Shown piece by piece: positions 44,179 to 53,400 of a stretch of 64,000 nt of DNA. Origin of the DNA: Rubellimicrobium sp. CFH 75288 (GTDB lineage: Bacteria > Pseudomonadota > Alphaproteobacteria > Rhodobacterales > Rhodobacteraceae); NCBI RefSeq assembly GCF_009904055.1, contig NZ_WYDP01000001.1, forward strand, positions 62,001-126,000, written 5' to 3'. The notes under the pieces are model-generated. The model did no database searches. It worked only from the letters and a program-made list of their open reading frames with translations, and was not told the origin of the DNA. The position numbers were made by a program, and so were the translations under genes. Numbering within the stretch: the first letter of the stretch is position 1; each line of letters opens with the position of its first letter.

Positions 44179-45786
44179 TCACAGCCCGTGCTGGCGCAAA
44201 AAGGCCACGAGCGCGGCGGTGGAGCCGTCCTTGCCTGCGGTCCCCTCGCGCCCCTCCACCATGGGCAGGAGCGCCCCGGCCAGTTCCTTGCCGAGTTCCA
44301 CCCCCCACTGGTCGAACGAGTTGATCCCGAGCACGACCCCTTCCACGAACACGCGGTGCTCGTAGAGGGCGATGATCTGGCCCAGCGTGAACGGGTCGAG
44401 CCGCGGATAGGCCAGCGTGACCGAAGGGCGGTTGCCCGGAAAGGTGCGGTGCCGCGCCTGCCGGTCCAGCTCGGCGCCCGCGAGGCCCCTGGCCTCCAGC
44501 ATCGCGCGCGCCTCGGTCTCGGTCCGGCCGCGCAGCAGCGCCTCGGACTGGGCGAGGCAGTTGGCCACAAGCAGGCGGTGCTGGTGCTCGAGCCCCTCCT
44601 CGTGGCCCTCGGCCGCGACCAGGAACTCGCAGGGGACGATGCGGGTGCCCTGGTGGATGAGCTGGTAGAAGGCGTGCTGGCCGTTGGTGCCGGGCTCGCC
44701 CCAGACGACGGGGCCGGAATGGACCGAGAGGGGCGAGCCGTCCATCGCCACGCCCTTGCCGTTCGATTCCATCTCGAGCTGCTGGAGATAGGCGGGCAGG
44801 CGCATCAGGCGGTTGTCGTAGGGAAGGACTGCGCGCGTGGCATGGCCGCAGACCTGGTTGTGCCACAGGCCCACGAGGGCGAGCAGCGCGGGCAGGTTCT
44901 CCTCCCAGGGCGCGGCGCGGAAATGGAGGTCCATCGCCTGCCCGCCGCGCAGGAAGGCGCGGAACGCCTCGGGGCCCACCGCGATCATCAGGGACAGGCC
45001 GATCGGCCCCCAGACCGAGTAGCGCCCGCCGACCCAGTCCTCGAAGCCGAACACCCGCTCGGGCGGGATGCCGAAGGCGGCCGTGCGGTCGAGTGCCGAG
45101 GAGAGCGCGACGAACTGGGCGGCCGGCTTCTCCACATGATCCGACAGCCAGGCCCGCGCGGTCGCGGCATTGGCCATGGTCTCCTGCGTGGTGAAGGTCT
45201 TGGAGGCGACGATGACCAGCGTGCGCCGCGGGTCGCAGGCGGACAGCGCGTCGGCGATGTCGGCCGGGTCCACGTTGGAGACGAAATGCGTCCGGGGGCC
45301 GTCCGCATAGGGCGCGAGCGCAAGCGTGGCCATCTTGGGCCCGAGGTCCGAGCCGCCGATGCCGATGTTGACGACATCCGTGTAGCGGCCCCCCGGCCCC
45401 GCCTCGCGCCCCTCGCGGACCGCGGCGGCGAAGCGCTCCATCCGCGCGAGCGTGTCGCGCACGCCGGGCATGACGTCCTGCCCGTCCACCATGACCGGGC
45501 CGCCATCGAGGTTGCGCAGGGCCGTGTGCAGGACGGCGCGGCCCTCGGTCTCGTTGATCCTGTCGCCGCGGAACATCGCCTCGCGCCGGTCGGCCACGCG
45601 TGCCTCGTCGAGCAGGCGCAGCAGCAGGCGGCGGCCCTCGTCGTCGATGCTGGTCTTGGACCAGTCGAGCAGCAGGTCCCCCGCGCGGGCGGAGAAGCGC
45701 CCGGCCCGGTCGGGATCGGCCTCGAACAGCGACAGGATGGACCGGTCGCGGGTGGCGGCGTGGTGGCGCTTCAGGTCGTCCCACAT
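44179..45786 (-). CDS. pgi: Glucose-6-phosphate isomerase
   Basis: A 535-residue enzyme interconverting glucose 6-phosphate and fructose 6-phosphate. Signatures include [40 protein letters not shown] (catalytic Glu and His) and [14 protein letters not shown] (catalytic Lys). ATG 45786 is 2 nt after the pgl stop, so pgl-pgi form an operon. The C-terminus ends 9 nt before the stop of the convergent secreted-protein gene. Confidence 0.93.
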   Translation of the reverse strand: MWDDLKRHHAATRDRSILSLFEADPDRAGRFSARAGDLLLDWSKTSIDDEGRRLLLRLLDEARVADRREAMFRGDRINETEGRAVLHTALRNLDGGPVMVDGQDVMPGVRDTLARMERFAAAVREGREAGPGGRYTDVVNIGIGGSDLGPKMATLALAPYADGPRTHFVSNVDPADIADALSACDPRRTLVIVASKTFTTQETMANAATARAWLSDHVEKPAAQFVALSSALDRTAAFGIPPERVFGFEDWVGGRYSVWGPIGLSLMIAVGPEAFRAFLRGGQAMDLHFRAAPWEENLPALLALVGLWHNQVCGHATRAVLPYDNRLMRLPAYLQQLEMESNGKGVAMDGSPLSVHSGPVVWGEPGTNGQHAFYQLIHQGTRIVPCEFLVAAEGHEEGLEHQHRLLVANCLAQSEALLRGRTETEARAMLEARGLAGAELDRQARHRTFPGNRPSVTLAYPRLDPFTLGQIIALYEHRVFVEGVVLGINSFDQWGVELGKELAGALLPMVEGREGTAGKDGSTAALVAFLRQHGL

Positions 45787-45788
45787 GC

Positions 45789-46460
45789 TCAGCTCTCCGC
45801 CCAGTGGACCACGGTGCCCTTGAGGACGGCGGCGACGGGCGCCTCCTCGGGCGGCAACGAGCGGGCCCGTTCCAGCGCCTCCCGCTTCTCGGGGCCGGTG
45901 ATGACCAGATGACGCGCGATCGCCCCTCCGATGACGCGCGCCGAGAGGGTGATGCGCGGTTCCTCGGCGCCCGGCGCGCGCATCGGCACAAGGATGGCCT
46001 CGCCGTGGAGCGCCTCCTGCAGGCGGTCCGCACCCGGAAAGATCGACGCCACGTGCATGTCCTCGCCCATGCCCAGCAGGCAGGTCGTCAAGGGTAGAAC
46101 CGCGGCGATCGGGGCGGACAGGAGCGGGATGGCCTCCTCGGGCGTCGGCGTGTCGGCATGGAGCGGAAGGTAGCGGGCCGCCGCCGCGTGGCCGGTCAGC
46201 AGGCGCTGGCGCAGCAGGCGGGTGTTGGACCGCGGATGATCCTCGGGCACCCAGCGCTCGTCGGTCAGCAGCACCGAGACCCGGTCCCATTCCAGATCCG
46301 CGGCGCAGAGCGAGTCGAAGATCGGGCCCGGCGTGCGCCCCCCCGGCACCGCGATGGCGGCGCTGTCGCCGGCATTGAGCGCCTGGCGCAGCTCTCCGGC
46401 GAGGCGCTGGGCGATCTCGATCATCATCATCTCGGAATCGGCATAGGTGACGAGTTCCAT
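45789..46460 (-). CDS. pgl: 6-phosphogluconolactonase
   Basis: A 223-residue DevB/SOL-type enzyme that hydrolyses 6-phosphogluconolactone. Signatures: [17 protein letters not shown] (about 35-51), [17 protein letters not shown] and [17 protein letters not shown]. It precedes pgi with a 2-nt gap. The usual upstream partner zwf is absent here; a divergent unrelated gene occupies that place. Confidence 0.9.
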   Translation of the reverse strand: MELVTYADSEMMMIEIAQRLAGELRQALNAGDSAAIAVPGGRTPGPIFDSLCAADLEWDRVSVLLTDERWVPEDHPRSNTRLLRQRLLTGHAAAARYLPLHADTPTPEEAIPLLSAPIAAVLPLTTCLLGMGEDMHVASIFPGADRLQEALHGEAILVPMRAPGAEEPRITLSARVIGGAIARHLVITGPEKREALERARSLPPEEAPVAAVLKGTVVHWAES

Positions 46461-46546
46461 GGCCCCTCCGCGACTCGGTCGCCCCCTGGCGCCCGGCGGA
46501 AGCTAGCGCCGCCCATCCGGCACGGCCAGCCCCAGCCTGCGGCGCG

Positions 46547-46561
46547 TTAACGGTTCCTTAG
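46547..46561. promoter_or_regulatory. Near-match to CtrA box
   Basis: TTAA-CGGTTCC-TTAG, seven of eight consensus positions, 58 nt upstream of the coiled-coil gene start at 46619 and 87 nt from the pgl start. Confidence 0.35.
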
Positions 46562-46618
46562 GACCTTTGCGGCAGAGTGGGCGCGGAAGGGCGATTCGAT
46601 TCGACGGGCGGTAGCGGC

Positions 46619-47293
46619 ATGGAACAGGGAGGGGCAGCGGGTCCGGGGGGCGGGATGCCGCTCCGGCTGACCACCGGCGGGCGCATCCTGGCGCGGCTCG
46701 ACGACATCGCCGCGCGGCTGGGGTCACGGCCGGACGACGGGGATTGGACACGGGCGATGGCAGAGATGGAGGCGCGCCTGTCCGCCCAGATCGCCATGCA
46801 GGGCGAAATCATCGACGCGCTGGTGGCGGAGCGGGGCGCGCCCGCCGCCGGCGGCGACCTCGCCGCACGGCAGGAGCGGCTGGAACGCCGCCTTGCGGCC
46901 ATCGAGGATGCGGTGGCCGGGCTGGAGGGGCCGGTTCCGGCGCTGATCCTGCGCTGCGCGGAACGGATCGGCGCCGTGGCGGCCCGGCTGACGGAAGGCA
47001 CGTCACCCGGCCCCGCCGACGACACCCTCAGGCCGGGTCGGGTGGGCGGCGCCCTCGGCCTTCTTGTGGCGCGGCTCGGGGAACTCGATGCGGCGCTGGG
47101 CGACGGCCCGCGCCCGGCGCCCGCCGAAGCGCCCGCCTCTCCCGCGCCGGCGACCGACGACCTTGGGGACGACCTGGCGGAGGCCGTCCGGCGCGCCCTG
47201 TCACCGGGGGGGCCAGACGGGACCGAGGGGGACGGGGGGCGTGTCGTGGGGGCCGATCAGATCGCCGACCGCGCGTTGACGAACACGGCATAG
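46619..47293 (+). CDS. Coiled-coil protein of unknown function
   Basis: A 224-residue acidic, alanine-rich protein. Residues about 20-110 are heptad-like (ILARLDDIAARL, LAARQERLERRLAAIEDAVAGL) and the C-terminal half is low-complexity with PAEAPASPAPAT. No signal peptide, membrane segment or known domain. The frame is supported by G+C3-rich codon use and a plausible start, but its 3' end overlaps the SMP-30 gene by 37 nt. A near-CtrA box upstream hints at cell-cycle control. I cannot assign a function. Confidence 0.5.
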   Translation: MEQGGAAGPGGGMPLRLTTGGRILARLDDIAARLGSRPDDGDWTRAMAEMEARLSAQIAMQGEIIDALVAERGAPAAGGDLAARQERLERRLAAIEDAVAGLEGPVPALILRCAERIGAVAARLTEGTSPGPADDTLRPGRVGGALGLLVARLGELDAALGDGPRPAPAEAPASPAPATDDLGDDLAEAVRRALSPGGPDGTEGDGGRVVGADQIADRALTNTA

Positions 47294-48153
47294 AGCGAGG
47301 TGGTGGCCGCAATGAACAGACGATGCCCGCGGGACCCCCCGAAGCAGAGATTGGCCACGCGCTCGGGGACCAGGATGCGGCCCAGCAGGTCGCCGTCCGG
47401 GTGGAACACATGCACACCGTCGGCGGCCGAGCACCAGACATGCCCCTTGGCATCGACCCGCAATCCGTCGGGTGGTCCGGGCTCCACCCGGGCCCATTCG
47501 CCGCCGCCCCTGAGGCGACCGGACCCGTCCAGGTCGAACGCGCGCAGGATCGAGGGGACGGACGGATCGTGGCTCGATCCGCTTTCGGCGACATAGAGGC
47601 GGCGGCCGTTGGGTGAAAAGGCCAGGCCGTTCGGCTGGACGAAATCGGACGCCATGCGCTCCGGCTCGCCGCCCTCGGACGCGATGCGGTAGAGCCCGCG
47701 GGCATCCTGCTCGGGATCGGCCTCGAAGCCCTCGTAGTCCGACAGGATGCCGTAGGTCGGGTCGGTGAACCAGATGGCGCCGTCGGCGGCGACGACCACG
47801 TCGTTGGGCGAGTTGAGCCGCCGCCCCGCGAACCGCTCGGCCAGGACGGTGATGCGGCCGTCATGCTCCCACCGCACCACGCGCCGCCCCCCGTGCTCGC
47901 AGGACACGAGACGCCCTTCCCGGTCGCGGGTGTGCCCGTTCGTGTAGCCGGCCGGGGCATGGAAGGGCACCAGCCCCCCCTGCTCGGTCCAGGCCATGAT
48001 GCGGTCGTTCGGGATGTCGCTCAGCAGGAGGGTGCGGAGCATCGGAAACCAGACCGGCCCCTCGGCCCAGCGCAGGCCGGAGCCCAGGCATTCGAGCCGG
48101 GCCGAGGGCTGGATCAGGGCGCGAAAGCGCGGATCGTGCTCGACATAGGTCAC
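47257..48153 (-). CDS. SMP-30/gluconolactonase-family protein
   Basis: A 298-residue six-bladed beta-propeller. Metal-site residues are visible: the glutamate in GLRWAEGPVWF, Asn and Asp in LNSPNDVVVAADGAIWFTDP, and the aspartate in PPDGLRVDAKGHVWC. Family members open sugar lactones with a divalent metal. Start is a GTG at 48153 with GGGGGAGGAG 4 nt upstream. It lies near pgl but in a different unit, and so may act on unphosphorylated lactones. Substrate unknown. Confidence 0.86.
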   Translation of the reverse strand: MTYVEHDPRFRALIQPSARLECLGSGLRWAEGPVWFPMLRTLLLSDIPNDRIMAWTEQGGLVPFHAPAGYTNGHTRDREGRLVSCEHGGRRVVRWEHDGRITVLAERFAGRRLNSPNDVVVAADGAIWFTDPTYGILSDYEGFEADPEQDARGLYRIASEGGEPERMASDFVQPNGLAFSPNGRRLYVAESGSSHDPSVPSILRAFDLDGSGRLRGGGEWARVEPGPPDGLRVDAKGHVWCSAADGVHVFHPDGDLLGRILVPERVANLCFGGSRGHRLFIAATTSLYAVFVNARSAI

Positions 48154-48330
48154 GGTGCTCCTCCCCCGGCTGCCGGACCCTTCTAGCGGCTTCCCCGGTG
48201 CGGTGCGAAGCGGCAAGTTTTCCGGGAGAGAGCGACCTCCGCGCGCAGAGCGGGCGCGCAGACCCGCAGGGGGCGAAAATCCGTCGCAGCACCGGCGCTA
48301 GCGTCGGGCGGCAATCGTGACGGAGGATCC

Positions 48331-49803
48331 ATGCGGATCACGCCCTTCTCCTCCCGGCCCCGCCCTGTGCTCGGGGGCCAGCGCGGCGCCGTGGCGGCCG
48401 CCCATCCGCTGGCGACGGCCGCGGGACAGCGCCTGCTCATGGAGGGCGGGAGCGCGGTGGACGCGCTGGTGGCCGCGCAGGCCGCCCTCTGCGTTCTCGC
48501 CCCCGATGCCTGCGGACTGGGCGGCGATGCCTTCGCACTCGTGCGCGAGCCGGGGGGCCGGGTCCTCGCGGTCAACGGCGCGGGCCCCTCGGCCCGTCGC
48601 GCGGATGCGATGGCGACATCTGGGGGCGCGTCCGTCACCGTGCCGGGTCTGGTCGATGCCTGGATCGCGCTTCACGGCCGCTGGGGGCGCCGCCCGCTCG
48701 AGGCCGTTCTCGCCCCGGCCGTCGGTCTGGCCGAGGCGGGGTTTGAGGTGAGTCCGGCGCTCGTTGCGGCGCGGACGGCGCAGGAGGCGCGGCTGCTCGC
48801 CGGGGGGGCGGGGGAATGGGCCCTTCTGCGGCTGGGATCCGGCGACCGCTTCGTCCAGCCCGCGCTGGCCCGCCTTCTGCGGGCAATCGGTCGCGAGGGG
48901 CGCGCAGCCTTCCACGAGGGCCCCATGGCCGAGGCGATCGCGCGCGCCGTGGCCGAGGCCGGAGGCCGTCTCGACGCGGAAGACCTTCGGGCCGAGGTAG
49001 CTCAGCTGGCCGAGCCGCTGCGCGTGGAATGGGGGGACATTCGCATCCACGTTCAGCCGCCCGCCTCGCAGGGGGTGCTGCTGGCCCTGGCGCTTCACGG
49101 CTGGCGCCGGGGCGGATGGGACGGCGCAGCACCGCTCGACCATCTGGGCGTCGAGCTGACCCAGGCCGCCTTTGCGCTGCGCGACGACGCGGCCGAGGGC
49201 GCGGCGCTGTTCGACCGCCTCCCCGACGTGGATCCGGAGCGGGCCAGCCGCCGCGGCGGACCCCGCGCCTATCTCCACACCGCCGGGGTGGCCTGCGCCG
49301 ATGCGGAGGGTCTGGTCGTCTCGTCGCTCCTCAGCGTGTTCGACGATTTCGGCTCCGGGGTCTTCGTGCCGGAAGGCGGGTTCACGCTAAACAACCGGGC
49401 AGGCGGGTTCACGAGCGGCGCCAACGCCTTCGCGCCTGGCAAGCGACCCGTCCACACGCTCGCCCCGGCCCTGATCGAACATCCGGACGGCGTCGCGGCG
49501 CTGTCCACCCCCGGTGCGGACGGCCAGGTGCAGACCCTGCTGCAGGTGATCCTGCGCTGGCTCGTGCGACAGGACGATCTGGCGAGCGCAGTGGACGCGC
49601 CTCGCTGGCGCAGCGAGGACGGACGCCTGCTGGTCGAGCGCGGCCATGAGGCGACGGCCGATCTGCGCGCCCGCGGCCATGCGGTCGAGGAGGTCGCGCC
49701 CGGCGACATCCGCTTTGGCGCCGTCACGGCCGCGGGGCTGAGCGGGGCCACCCCCTGGTCGCTGGGGGACTGGCGACGCACGACCTGGGCGGGGGTGGCG
49801 TGA
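48331..49803 (+). CDS. Gamma-glutamyltransferase-like Ntn hydrolase
   Basis: A 490-residue member of the GGT fold without signal peptide, so cytosolic. The N-terminal part has SAVDALVAAQAALCVLAP and GLGGDAFALV, and the C-terminal part LSVFDDFGSGVFVPEGGF and PGKRPVHTLAPALI. The self-cleavage nucleophile aligns with Thr317 (YLHTAGVACAD), where GGT has TTH. The RExAP motif that binds the glutamate carboxylate is replaced (NGAGPSARR near 82-90), so gamma-glutamyl substrates are doubtful; a relative such as an amide hydrolase is possible. GGAGG precedes the ATG. It ends 2 nt before the convergent M20 gene. Confidence 0.83.
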   Translation: MRITPFSSRPRPVLGGQRGAVAAAHPLATAAGQRLLMEGGSAVDALVAAQAALCVLAPDACGLGGDAFALVREPGGRVLAVNGAGPSARRADAMATSGGASVTVPGLVDAWIALHGRWGRRPLEAVLAPAVGLAEAGFEVSPALVAARTAQEARLLAGGAGEWALLRLGSGDRFVQPALARLLRAIGREGRAAFHEGPMAEAIARAVAEAGGRLDAEDLRAEVAQLAEPLRVEWGDIRIHVQPPASQGVLLALALHGWRRGGWDGAAPLDHLGVELTQAAFALRDDAAEGAALFDRLPDVDPERASRRGGPRAYLHTAGVACADAEGLVVSSLLSVFDDFGSGVFVPEGGFTLNNRAGGFTSGANAFAPGKRPVHTLAPALIEHPDGVAALSTPGADGQVQTLLQVILRWLVRQDDLASAVDAPRWRSEDGRLLVERGHEATADLRARGHAVEEVAPGDIRFGAVTAAGLSGATPWSLGDWRRTTWAGVA

Positions 49804-49805
49804 GG

Positions 49806-50978
49806 TCAGCGCAGCAGGGCCGCTGCGGCCCCGGCATAGATGGCGACGCAATCGAGCAGGTCGGCCCGGTGGACGAAATCGTCCGGTCCGGCGGCGAGGG
49901 TCGGTTGCGGACCGAAGCAGACCGCCGGCACCCCCAGACTGCGCCAGCGCGCGGCATCGGACGCCGGCAGACGCGTCACGTCCAGAGGGGGGCGGCCGCG
50001 CAGGCGGGCCGCTGCTTCGCGGACCGCGCAGGCAGGGGCCGAGGCCGGATCGGACCAGTTCGGCTCCCATCCCTTGACCTCCTCCCAGGAGAGGGGGTGT
50101 TCCCGGGTCAGGGCATCGAGCCTGCTGGCGATCGCCTCCCGCGTCAGGCCCGGAGGAATGCGCAGGTCGAGCCACGCCTCCGCCTCGGACATGGCCTGGC
50201 TGTGGCCGGCCCCGCCGCGCAGATGACCCACATTGACCGACAGCCGCATCCCTTCGGCGTTCCCCGCATGGTCGAGAGACCGCAGCGGCGGGGCGGCGCG
50301 GATCTCGTTCCAGGCATCGGCCGCGACCAGGGCGGCCGCGAGGCGTGCGGCCGCGGAGCTGCCGCGCGTGGTCAGCATCCCCTGCCCGCTCCGTCCGGCC
50401 GCGCGCAGCCGGACCCACATGAGACCCTTTTCGGCGACGGCGAGGTTCATCGCCCCCGGTCCCTCGCCGCAGATCAGGGCGTCGCCCCTCAGATCCGGCC
50501 GCTGCGCGAGCAGATGGGCGGCCCCATGGGGACCGAAGACGCATTCGTCCGCCACAAGACTGAGCACGAGAGTGCCCCGCCAGCGGTCCCGCGACACTGC
50601 AAGGCGCCGAACGGCGAGGATCATGGCCGCCGCCGCGCCCTTCATGTTGCCGGTTCCCAGTCCGTGAAGGCGCCCCTCCCGCTCCGTCAGGTCGAGCGGA
50701 GGCACGCTCCAGGCTGCGGGGTCGCCGGGTGGAACGGTATCCAGATGGGCGTTGAGGTGGATCGAGGGCCCCTCGCCGTTCGCGAGGATCACCAGAAGGT
50801 TGGGCTTGGTCGGCTCGGCCGCGACGACCTCGACCGGCAGGCCGGCCAGAGCGGCCTGCGCCACCCGGACCGGTCCGGTCGTATCTCCCGGCGGGTTGAC
50901 GCTCTCGGCGCGGACGAGGGCGCGCAGCAGCGCCACGGCCTGATCTGCCTCCGCGGCATCGGCTCGTCTGTCGATCAT
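49806..50978 (-). CDS. M20-family metallohydrolase homologue with altered metal site
   Basis: A 390-residue ArgE/DapE/CPG2-like protein. The first ligand pair is intact (H78 and D80 in LNAHLDTVP). The bridging aspartate of GxGxxDMKGG is Asn111 (GLGTGNMKG), the general base Glu145 is kept but the next ligand Glu is Cys146 (VADECVFG), and the lid histidine of GRxxHxS is Gln199 (GRSGQGML). Glu172 and the His in DDFVHRADL remain. It may hydrolyse an N-acyl amino acid or peptide with an unusual metal centre, or be inactive. Start at 50978 with AAAGGG upstream; an upstream ATG at 51047 overlaps the divergent SDR. Confidence 0.85.
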   Translation of the reverse strand: MIDRRADAAEADQAVALLRALVRAESVNPPGDTTGPVRVAQAALAGLPVEVVAAEPTKPNLLVILANGEGPSIHLNAHLDTVPPGDPAAWSVPPLDLTEREGRLHGLGTGNMKGAAAAMILAVRRLAVSRDRWRGTLVLSLVADECVFGPHGAAHLLAQRPDLRGDALICGEGPGAMNLAVAEKGLMWVRLRAAGRSGQGMLTTRGSSAAARLAAALVAADAWNEIRAAPPLRSLDHAGNAEGMRLSVNVGHLRGGAGHSQAMSEAEAWLDLRIPPGLTREAIASRLDALTREHPLSWEEVKGWEPNWSDPASAPACAVREAAARLRGRPPLDVTRLPASDAARWRSLGVPAVCFGPQPTLAAGPDDFVHRADLLDCVAIYAGAAAALLR

Positions 50979-51037
50979 CGGTCGACCCTTTCGATCATCC
51001 GTTCGGGACCTAGCGGGACAGGGACAGGAGAATTTCC

Positions 51038-51787
51038 ATGACAGCACCGCTTCTGAGGGACAGGACCGCGCTGATCACGGGCGCTGGCCGGGGAATCGGG
51101 CTGGCCGTGGCCCAGGCCATGGCCGAACATGGCGCTCGGGTGATCCTCGCCGATCTCGCTCCCGATGCCGCGGCAACCGGTATCGCGGGGGCTCGCGCGG
51201 TCGCGCTCGATGTGACGGACGAAGCGGCGACCGAAGCGGCCTTCGACCGGCTCGCGGCCGAGGGGTGGCTGCCGGACATCGTCGTCCCAAACGCGGGCAT
51301 CCTTCATCTGGAGGGCGTGGAGACGCTGCCGGCGGACCGTTTCCGCGCCGTCGTCGATGTCAACCTGACCGGTGCGTTCCTGACGGCGAGAGCCGCGGCC
51401 CGCCGCATGGTCGCGGACGGCCGGATCATCTTTACCGCGTCCCTGTTCGGCCTGAGGGGAGGGGCGCAGAACGCCGCCTACTCGGCCTCGAAATTCGGAA
51501 TGGTGGGCCTGATGGAGAGCATGGCGGCAGATCTGGCGCCCAGGGGAATCCTCGTCAACTGCGTGGCACCGGGCCAGATCGAGACGGACATGATGACCAA
51601 GCTGGTGCAGGACCGCCTGGCGATGGGCCTGCCCGACCCGCGCGAGCGGCTGCGGGCGCGCATCCCGCTCGGACGGCTGGGCAGCGCGGCAGAACTGGCC
51701 GGGACCTATGTCTGGCTTGCCTCGCCGCTCGCCACCTATGTCACGGGTCAGACGATCACCGTGGATGGCGGCTGGCAGGTGGGCTGA
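51038..51787 (+). CDS. Short-chain dehydrogenase/reductase
   Basis: A 249-residue classical SDR. NAD(P) site TGAGRGIGLAVA is at 14-25, NAG at 85-87, catalytic Ser135, Tyr148 and Lys152 (YSASK) are present, and VTGQTITVDGGW closes the fold. Asp39 after beta-2 favours NAD. The neighbouring acetoin-dehydrogenase-like genes make an acetoin/diacetyl or other hydroxyketone reductase role possible, but substrate is not readable. It starts 59 nt from the divergent M20 gene and is convergent with the Lrp gene. Confidence 0.87.
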   Translation: MTAPLLRDRTALITGAGRGIGLAVAQAMAEHGARVILADLAPDAAATGIAGARAVALDVTDEAATEAAFDRLAAEGWLPDIVVPNAGILHLEGVETLPADRFRAVVDVNLTGAFLTARAAARRMVADGRIIFTASLFGLRGGAQNAAYSASKFGMVGLMESMAADLAPRGILVNCVAPGQIETDMMTKLVQDRLAMGLPDPRERLRARIPLGRLGSAAELAGTYVWLASPLATYVTGQTITVDGGWQVG

Positions 51788-51793
51788 CGGGTG

Positions 51794-52273
51794 TCACTCC
51801 GCTTCCTCGCCCGAGTCGATGGGCAGGTCGAAGCCCACCTTGACGCGGTCCATCACGACCATCGTCTCGAAGCGGCGCACGTTGCGGTTCGAGAACAGGA
51901 AGCGCTCCACGAAGGCGTCATAGGCTTCCATGGACCGTGCGGTGAGGATCAGCACGAAATCCGCCTGGCCGGTGACATAGTAGCACTGCATGATCTCGGG
52001 CATCTCGCGGACGGCGCGCTTGAACTCGGAAATCACGTCCGAGTGCTCGCGCTCGAGCGTCACCGTCACGAGCATGGTGATGCGCCGGCCGACGGCGCGC
52101 GGGTCGATAACGGCGATCTCGGCCTGGATGACGCCCGACTCGCGCAGCGCGGCGAGGCGGCGATGGCAGGCCGACGGCGACAGACCGACGCGTTCGCTCA
52201 GTTCGGCGGCCGTGATGCGCGCGTTGCGCTGCACCTGCGCCAGGATCTTGCGGTCGAAGGCGTCCAGTCCCAT
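51794..52273 (-). CDS. Lrp/AsnC-family transcriptional regulator
   Basis: A 159-residue regulator with an N-terminal helix-turn-helix (LDAFDRKILAQVQRNARITA, then LSERVGLSPSACHRRLAALRESGVI; about 3-48) and an AsnC/RAM ligand-binding domain (VSQCYYVTG-like segment EIMQCYYVTGQADFVLIL near 90-107). It is divergent from the acetoin-dehydrogenase-like operon, with the palindrome TTCTGC-N5-GCAGAA in the gap, so it probably senses an amino acid and controls that operon. ATG 52273 begins the domain. Confidence 0.9.
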   Translation of the reverse strand: MGLDAFDRKILAQVQRNARITAAELSERVGLSPSACHRRLAALRESGVIQAEIAVIDPRAVGRRITMLVTVTLEREHSDVISEFKRAVREMPEIMQCYYVTGQADFVLILTARSMEAYDAFVERFLFSNRNVRRFETMVVMDRVKVGFDLPIDSGEEAE

Positions 52274-52316
52274 GCGGGACGTTTTCCACCGGACGTGCAT
52301 TCGAGCGCAAGAAGGT

Positions 52317-52333
52317 TTCTGCTTTGCGCAGAA
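52317..52333. promoter_or_regulatory. Palindrome in lrp/aco divergent gap
   Basis: TTCTGC-TTTGC-GCAGAA, perfect 6-bp arms with a 5-nt spacer, 44 nt from the Lrp start and 87 nt from the E1-alpha start. Its length and place fit an Lrp/AsnC operator; this is not proven. Confidence 0.5.
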
Positions 52334-52419
52334 GTCGGGAAATCGCACTCCCCCTGCCCCGCCTAGGCTTGGAGGGCGGCGCGAGAGCCGCAGCAGCCGA
52401 TCAGGACCGCGCCGTTTCC

Positions 52420-53400
52420 ATGCAGCTTTCCCGTGACGACCTTCTCGCCGCCTATCGCACGATGCGGACCATCCGCGAGTTCGAGAGCCGCGTTCACGCG
52501 GAGGCGCAAGCCGGCAGGGTGCCCGGCTCCACCCATCTCTATGCCGGGCAGGAGGCGGTGGCGACCGGCGTGTGCATGGCCCTGCGCGAGGGCGACACGA
52601 TCGCCTCGACCCACCGGGGGCACGGGCATTGCATCGCCATGGGCCTCGATGTCGGGCCGATGATGGCCGAGATCCTGGGCAAGGCGACCGGCACCTGCAA
52701 GGGCAAGGGCGGGTCGATGCACATCGCCGATCTCGAAAAGGGGATGCTGGGCGCCAACGGCATCGTGGGCGGCGGGCCGCCGCTGGTCTGCGGCGCGGCC
52801 TTGGCTGCCAAGACGCTGGGGACGGGGGCGGTCTCGGTCTGCTTCTCGGGCGACGGGGCGGTGAACCAGGGCACGACGGCCGAGTCCCTGAACCTGTCGA
52901 TGGTCTGGACGCTGCCCGTGATCTTCGTGGTCGAGGACAACGGCTGGGGCGAGGCGACCTCGGCCGAGTTCGCGGTGGCGGGCGACATCGTTGAGCGCGC
53001 CAGGGGCTACGGGATGCCGGCCGTGCGGGTGGACGGCCTGTCGCTGACCGAGGTGCACGAGGCCGCGCGCGAGGCGGTCGGACGCGCGCGCGAGGGGGGC
53101 GGGCCGTCGCTCCTCCACGTCAAGACGGAGCGGTTCTTCGGCCATTTCAACGGCGACGTGGACACCTATCGCTCGGAGGCGTGGAAGGCCGAGCAGCGCG
53201 CCAACCGCGACTGCATCCTGCGCTTTCGGGCGATGGCGACCGAGGCGGGGCTGGTCGCGGCGGAGGATCTGGACTCCATCGACCGCGAGGTGGCGGCCCT
53301 TCTGGACGAGGCCGTGCGCGCCGCCCGCGCCGCGCCTGAGCCGGACCCCGCGCGCGTGCTGACCACGGATGTCTATGTCTCCTACGAGGGGCGCCTCTGA
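52420..53400 (+). CDS. acoA: TPP-dependent dehydrogenase E1 alpha (acetoin/pyruvate type)
   Basis: A 326-residue E1-alpha subunit. The TPP motif reads FSGDGAVNQG...VEDNGWG (about 144-180), with RGHGHCIAMG and GKGGSMHIADL typical of the family. It decarboxylates a 2-keto acid or cleaves acetoin with E1-beta. ATG 52420 begins the conserved N-terminus (QLSRDDLLAAYRTM). It overlaps the E1-beta ATG by 1 nt. The fused E2 downstream favours the acetoin dehydrogenase class, so the symbol is provisional. Confidence 0.85.
   Translation: MQLSRDDLLAAYRTMRTIREFESRVHAEAQAGRVPGSTHLYAGQEAVATGVCMALREGDTIASTHRGHGHCIAMGLDVGPMMAEILGKATGTCKGKGGSMHIADLEKGMLGANGIVGGGPPLVCGAALAAKTLGTGAVSVCFSGDGAVNQGTTAESLNLSMVWTLPVIFVVEDNGWGEATSAEFAVAGDIVERARGYGMPAVRVDGLSLTEVHEAAREAVGRAREGGGPSLLHVKTERFFGHFNGDVDTYRSEAWKAEQRANRDCILRFRAMATEAGLVAAEDLDSIDREVAALLDEAVRAARAAPEPDPARVLTTDVYVSYEGRL

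Noticed and set aside
49806-51047. Longer start of the M20 gene at 51047
   Set aside because: It would overlap the SDR start region and its ribosome site; 50978 has a good AAAGGG element and normal family length.
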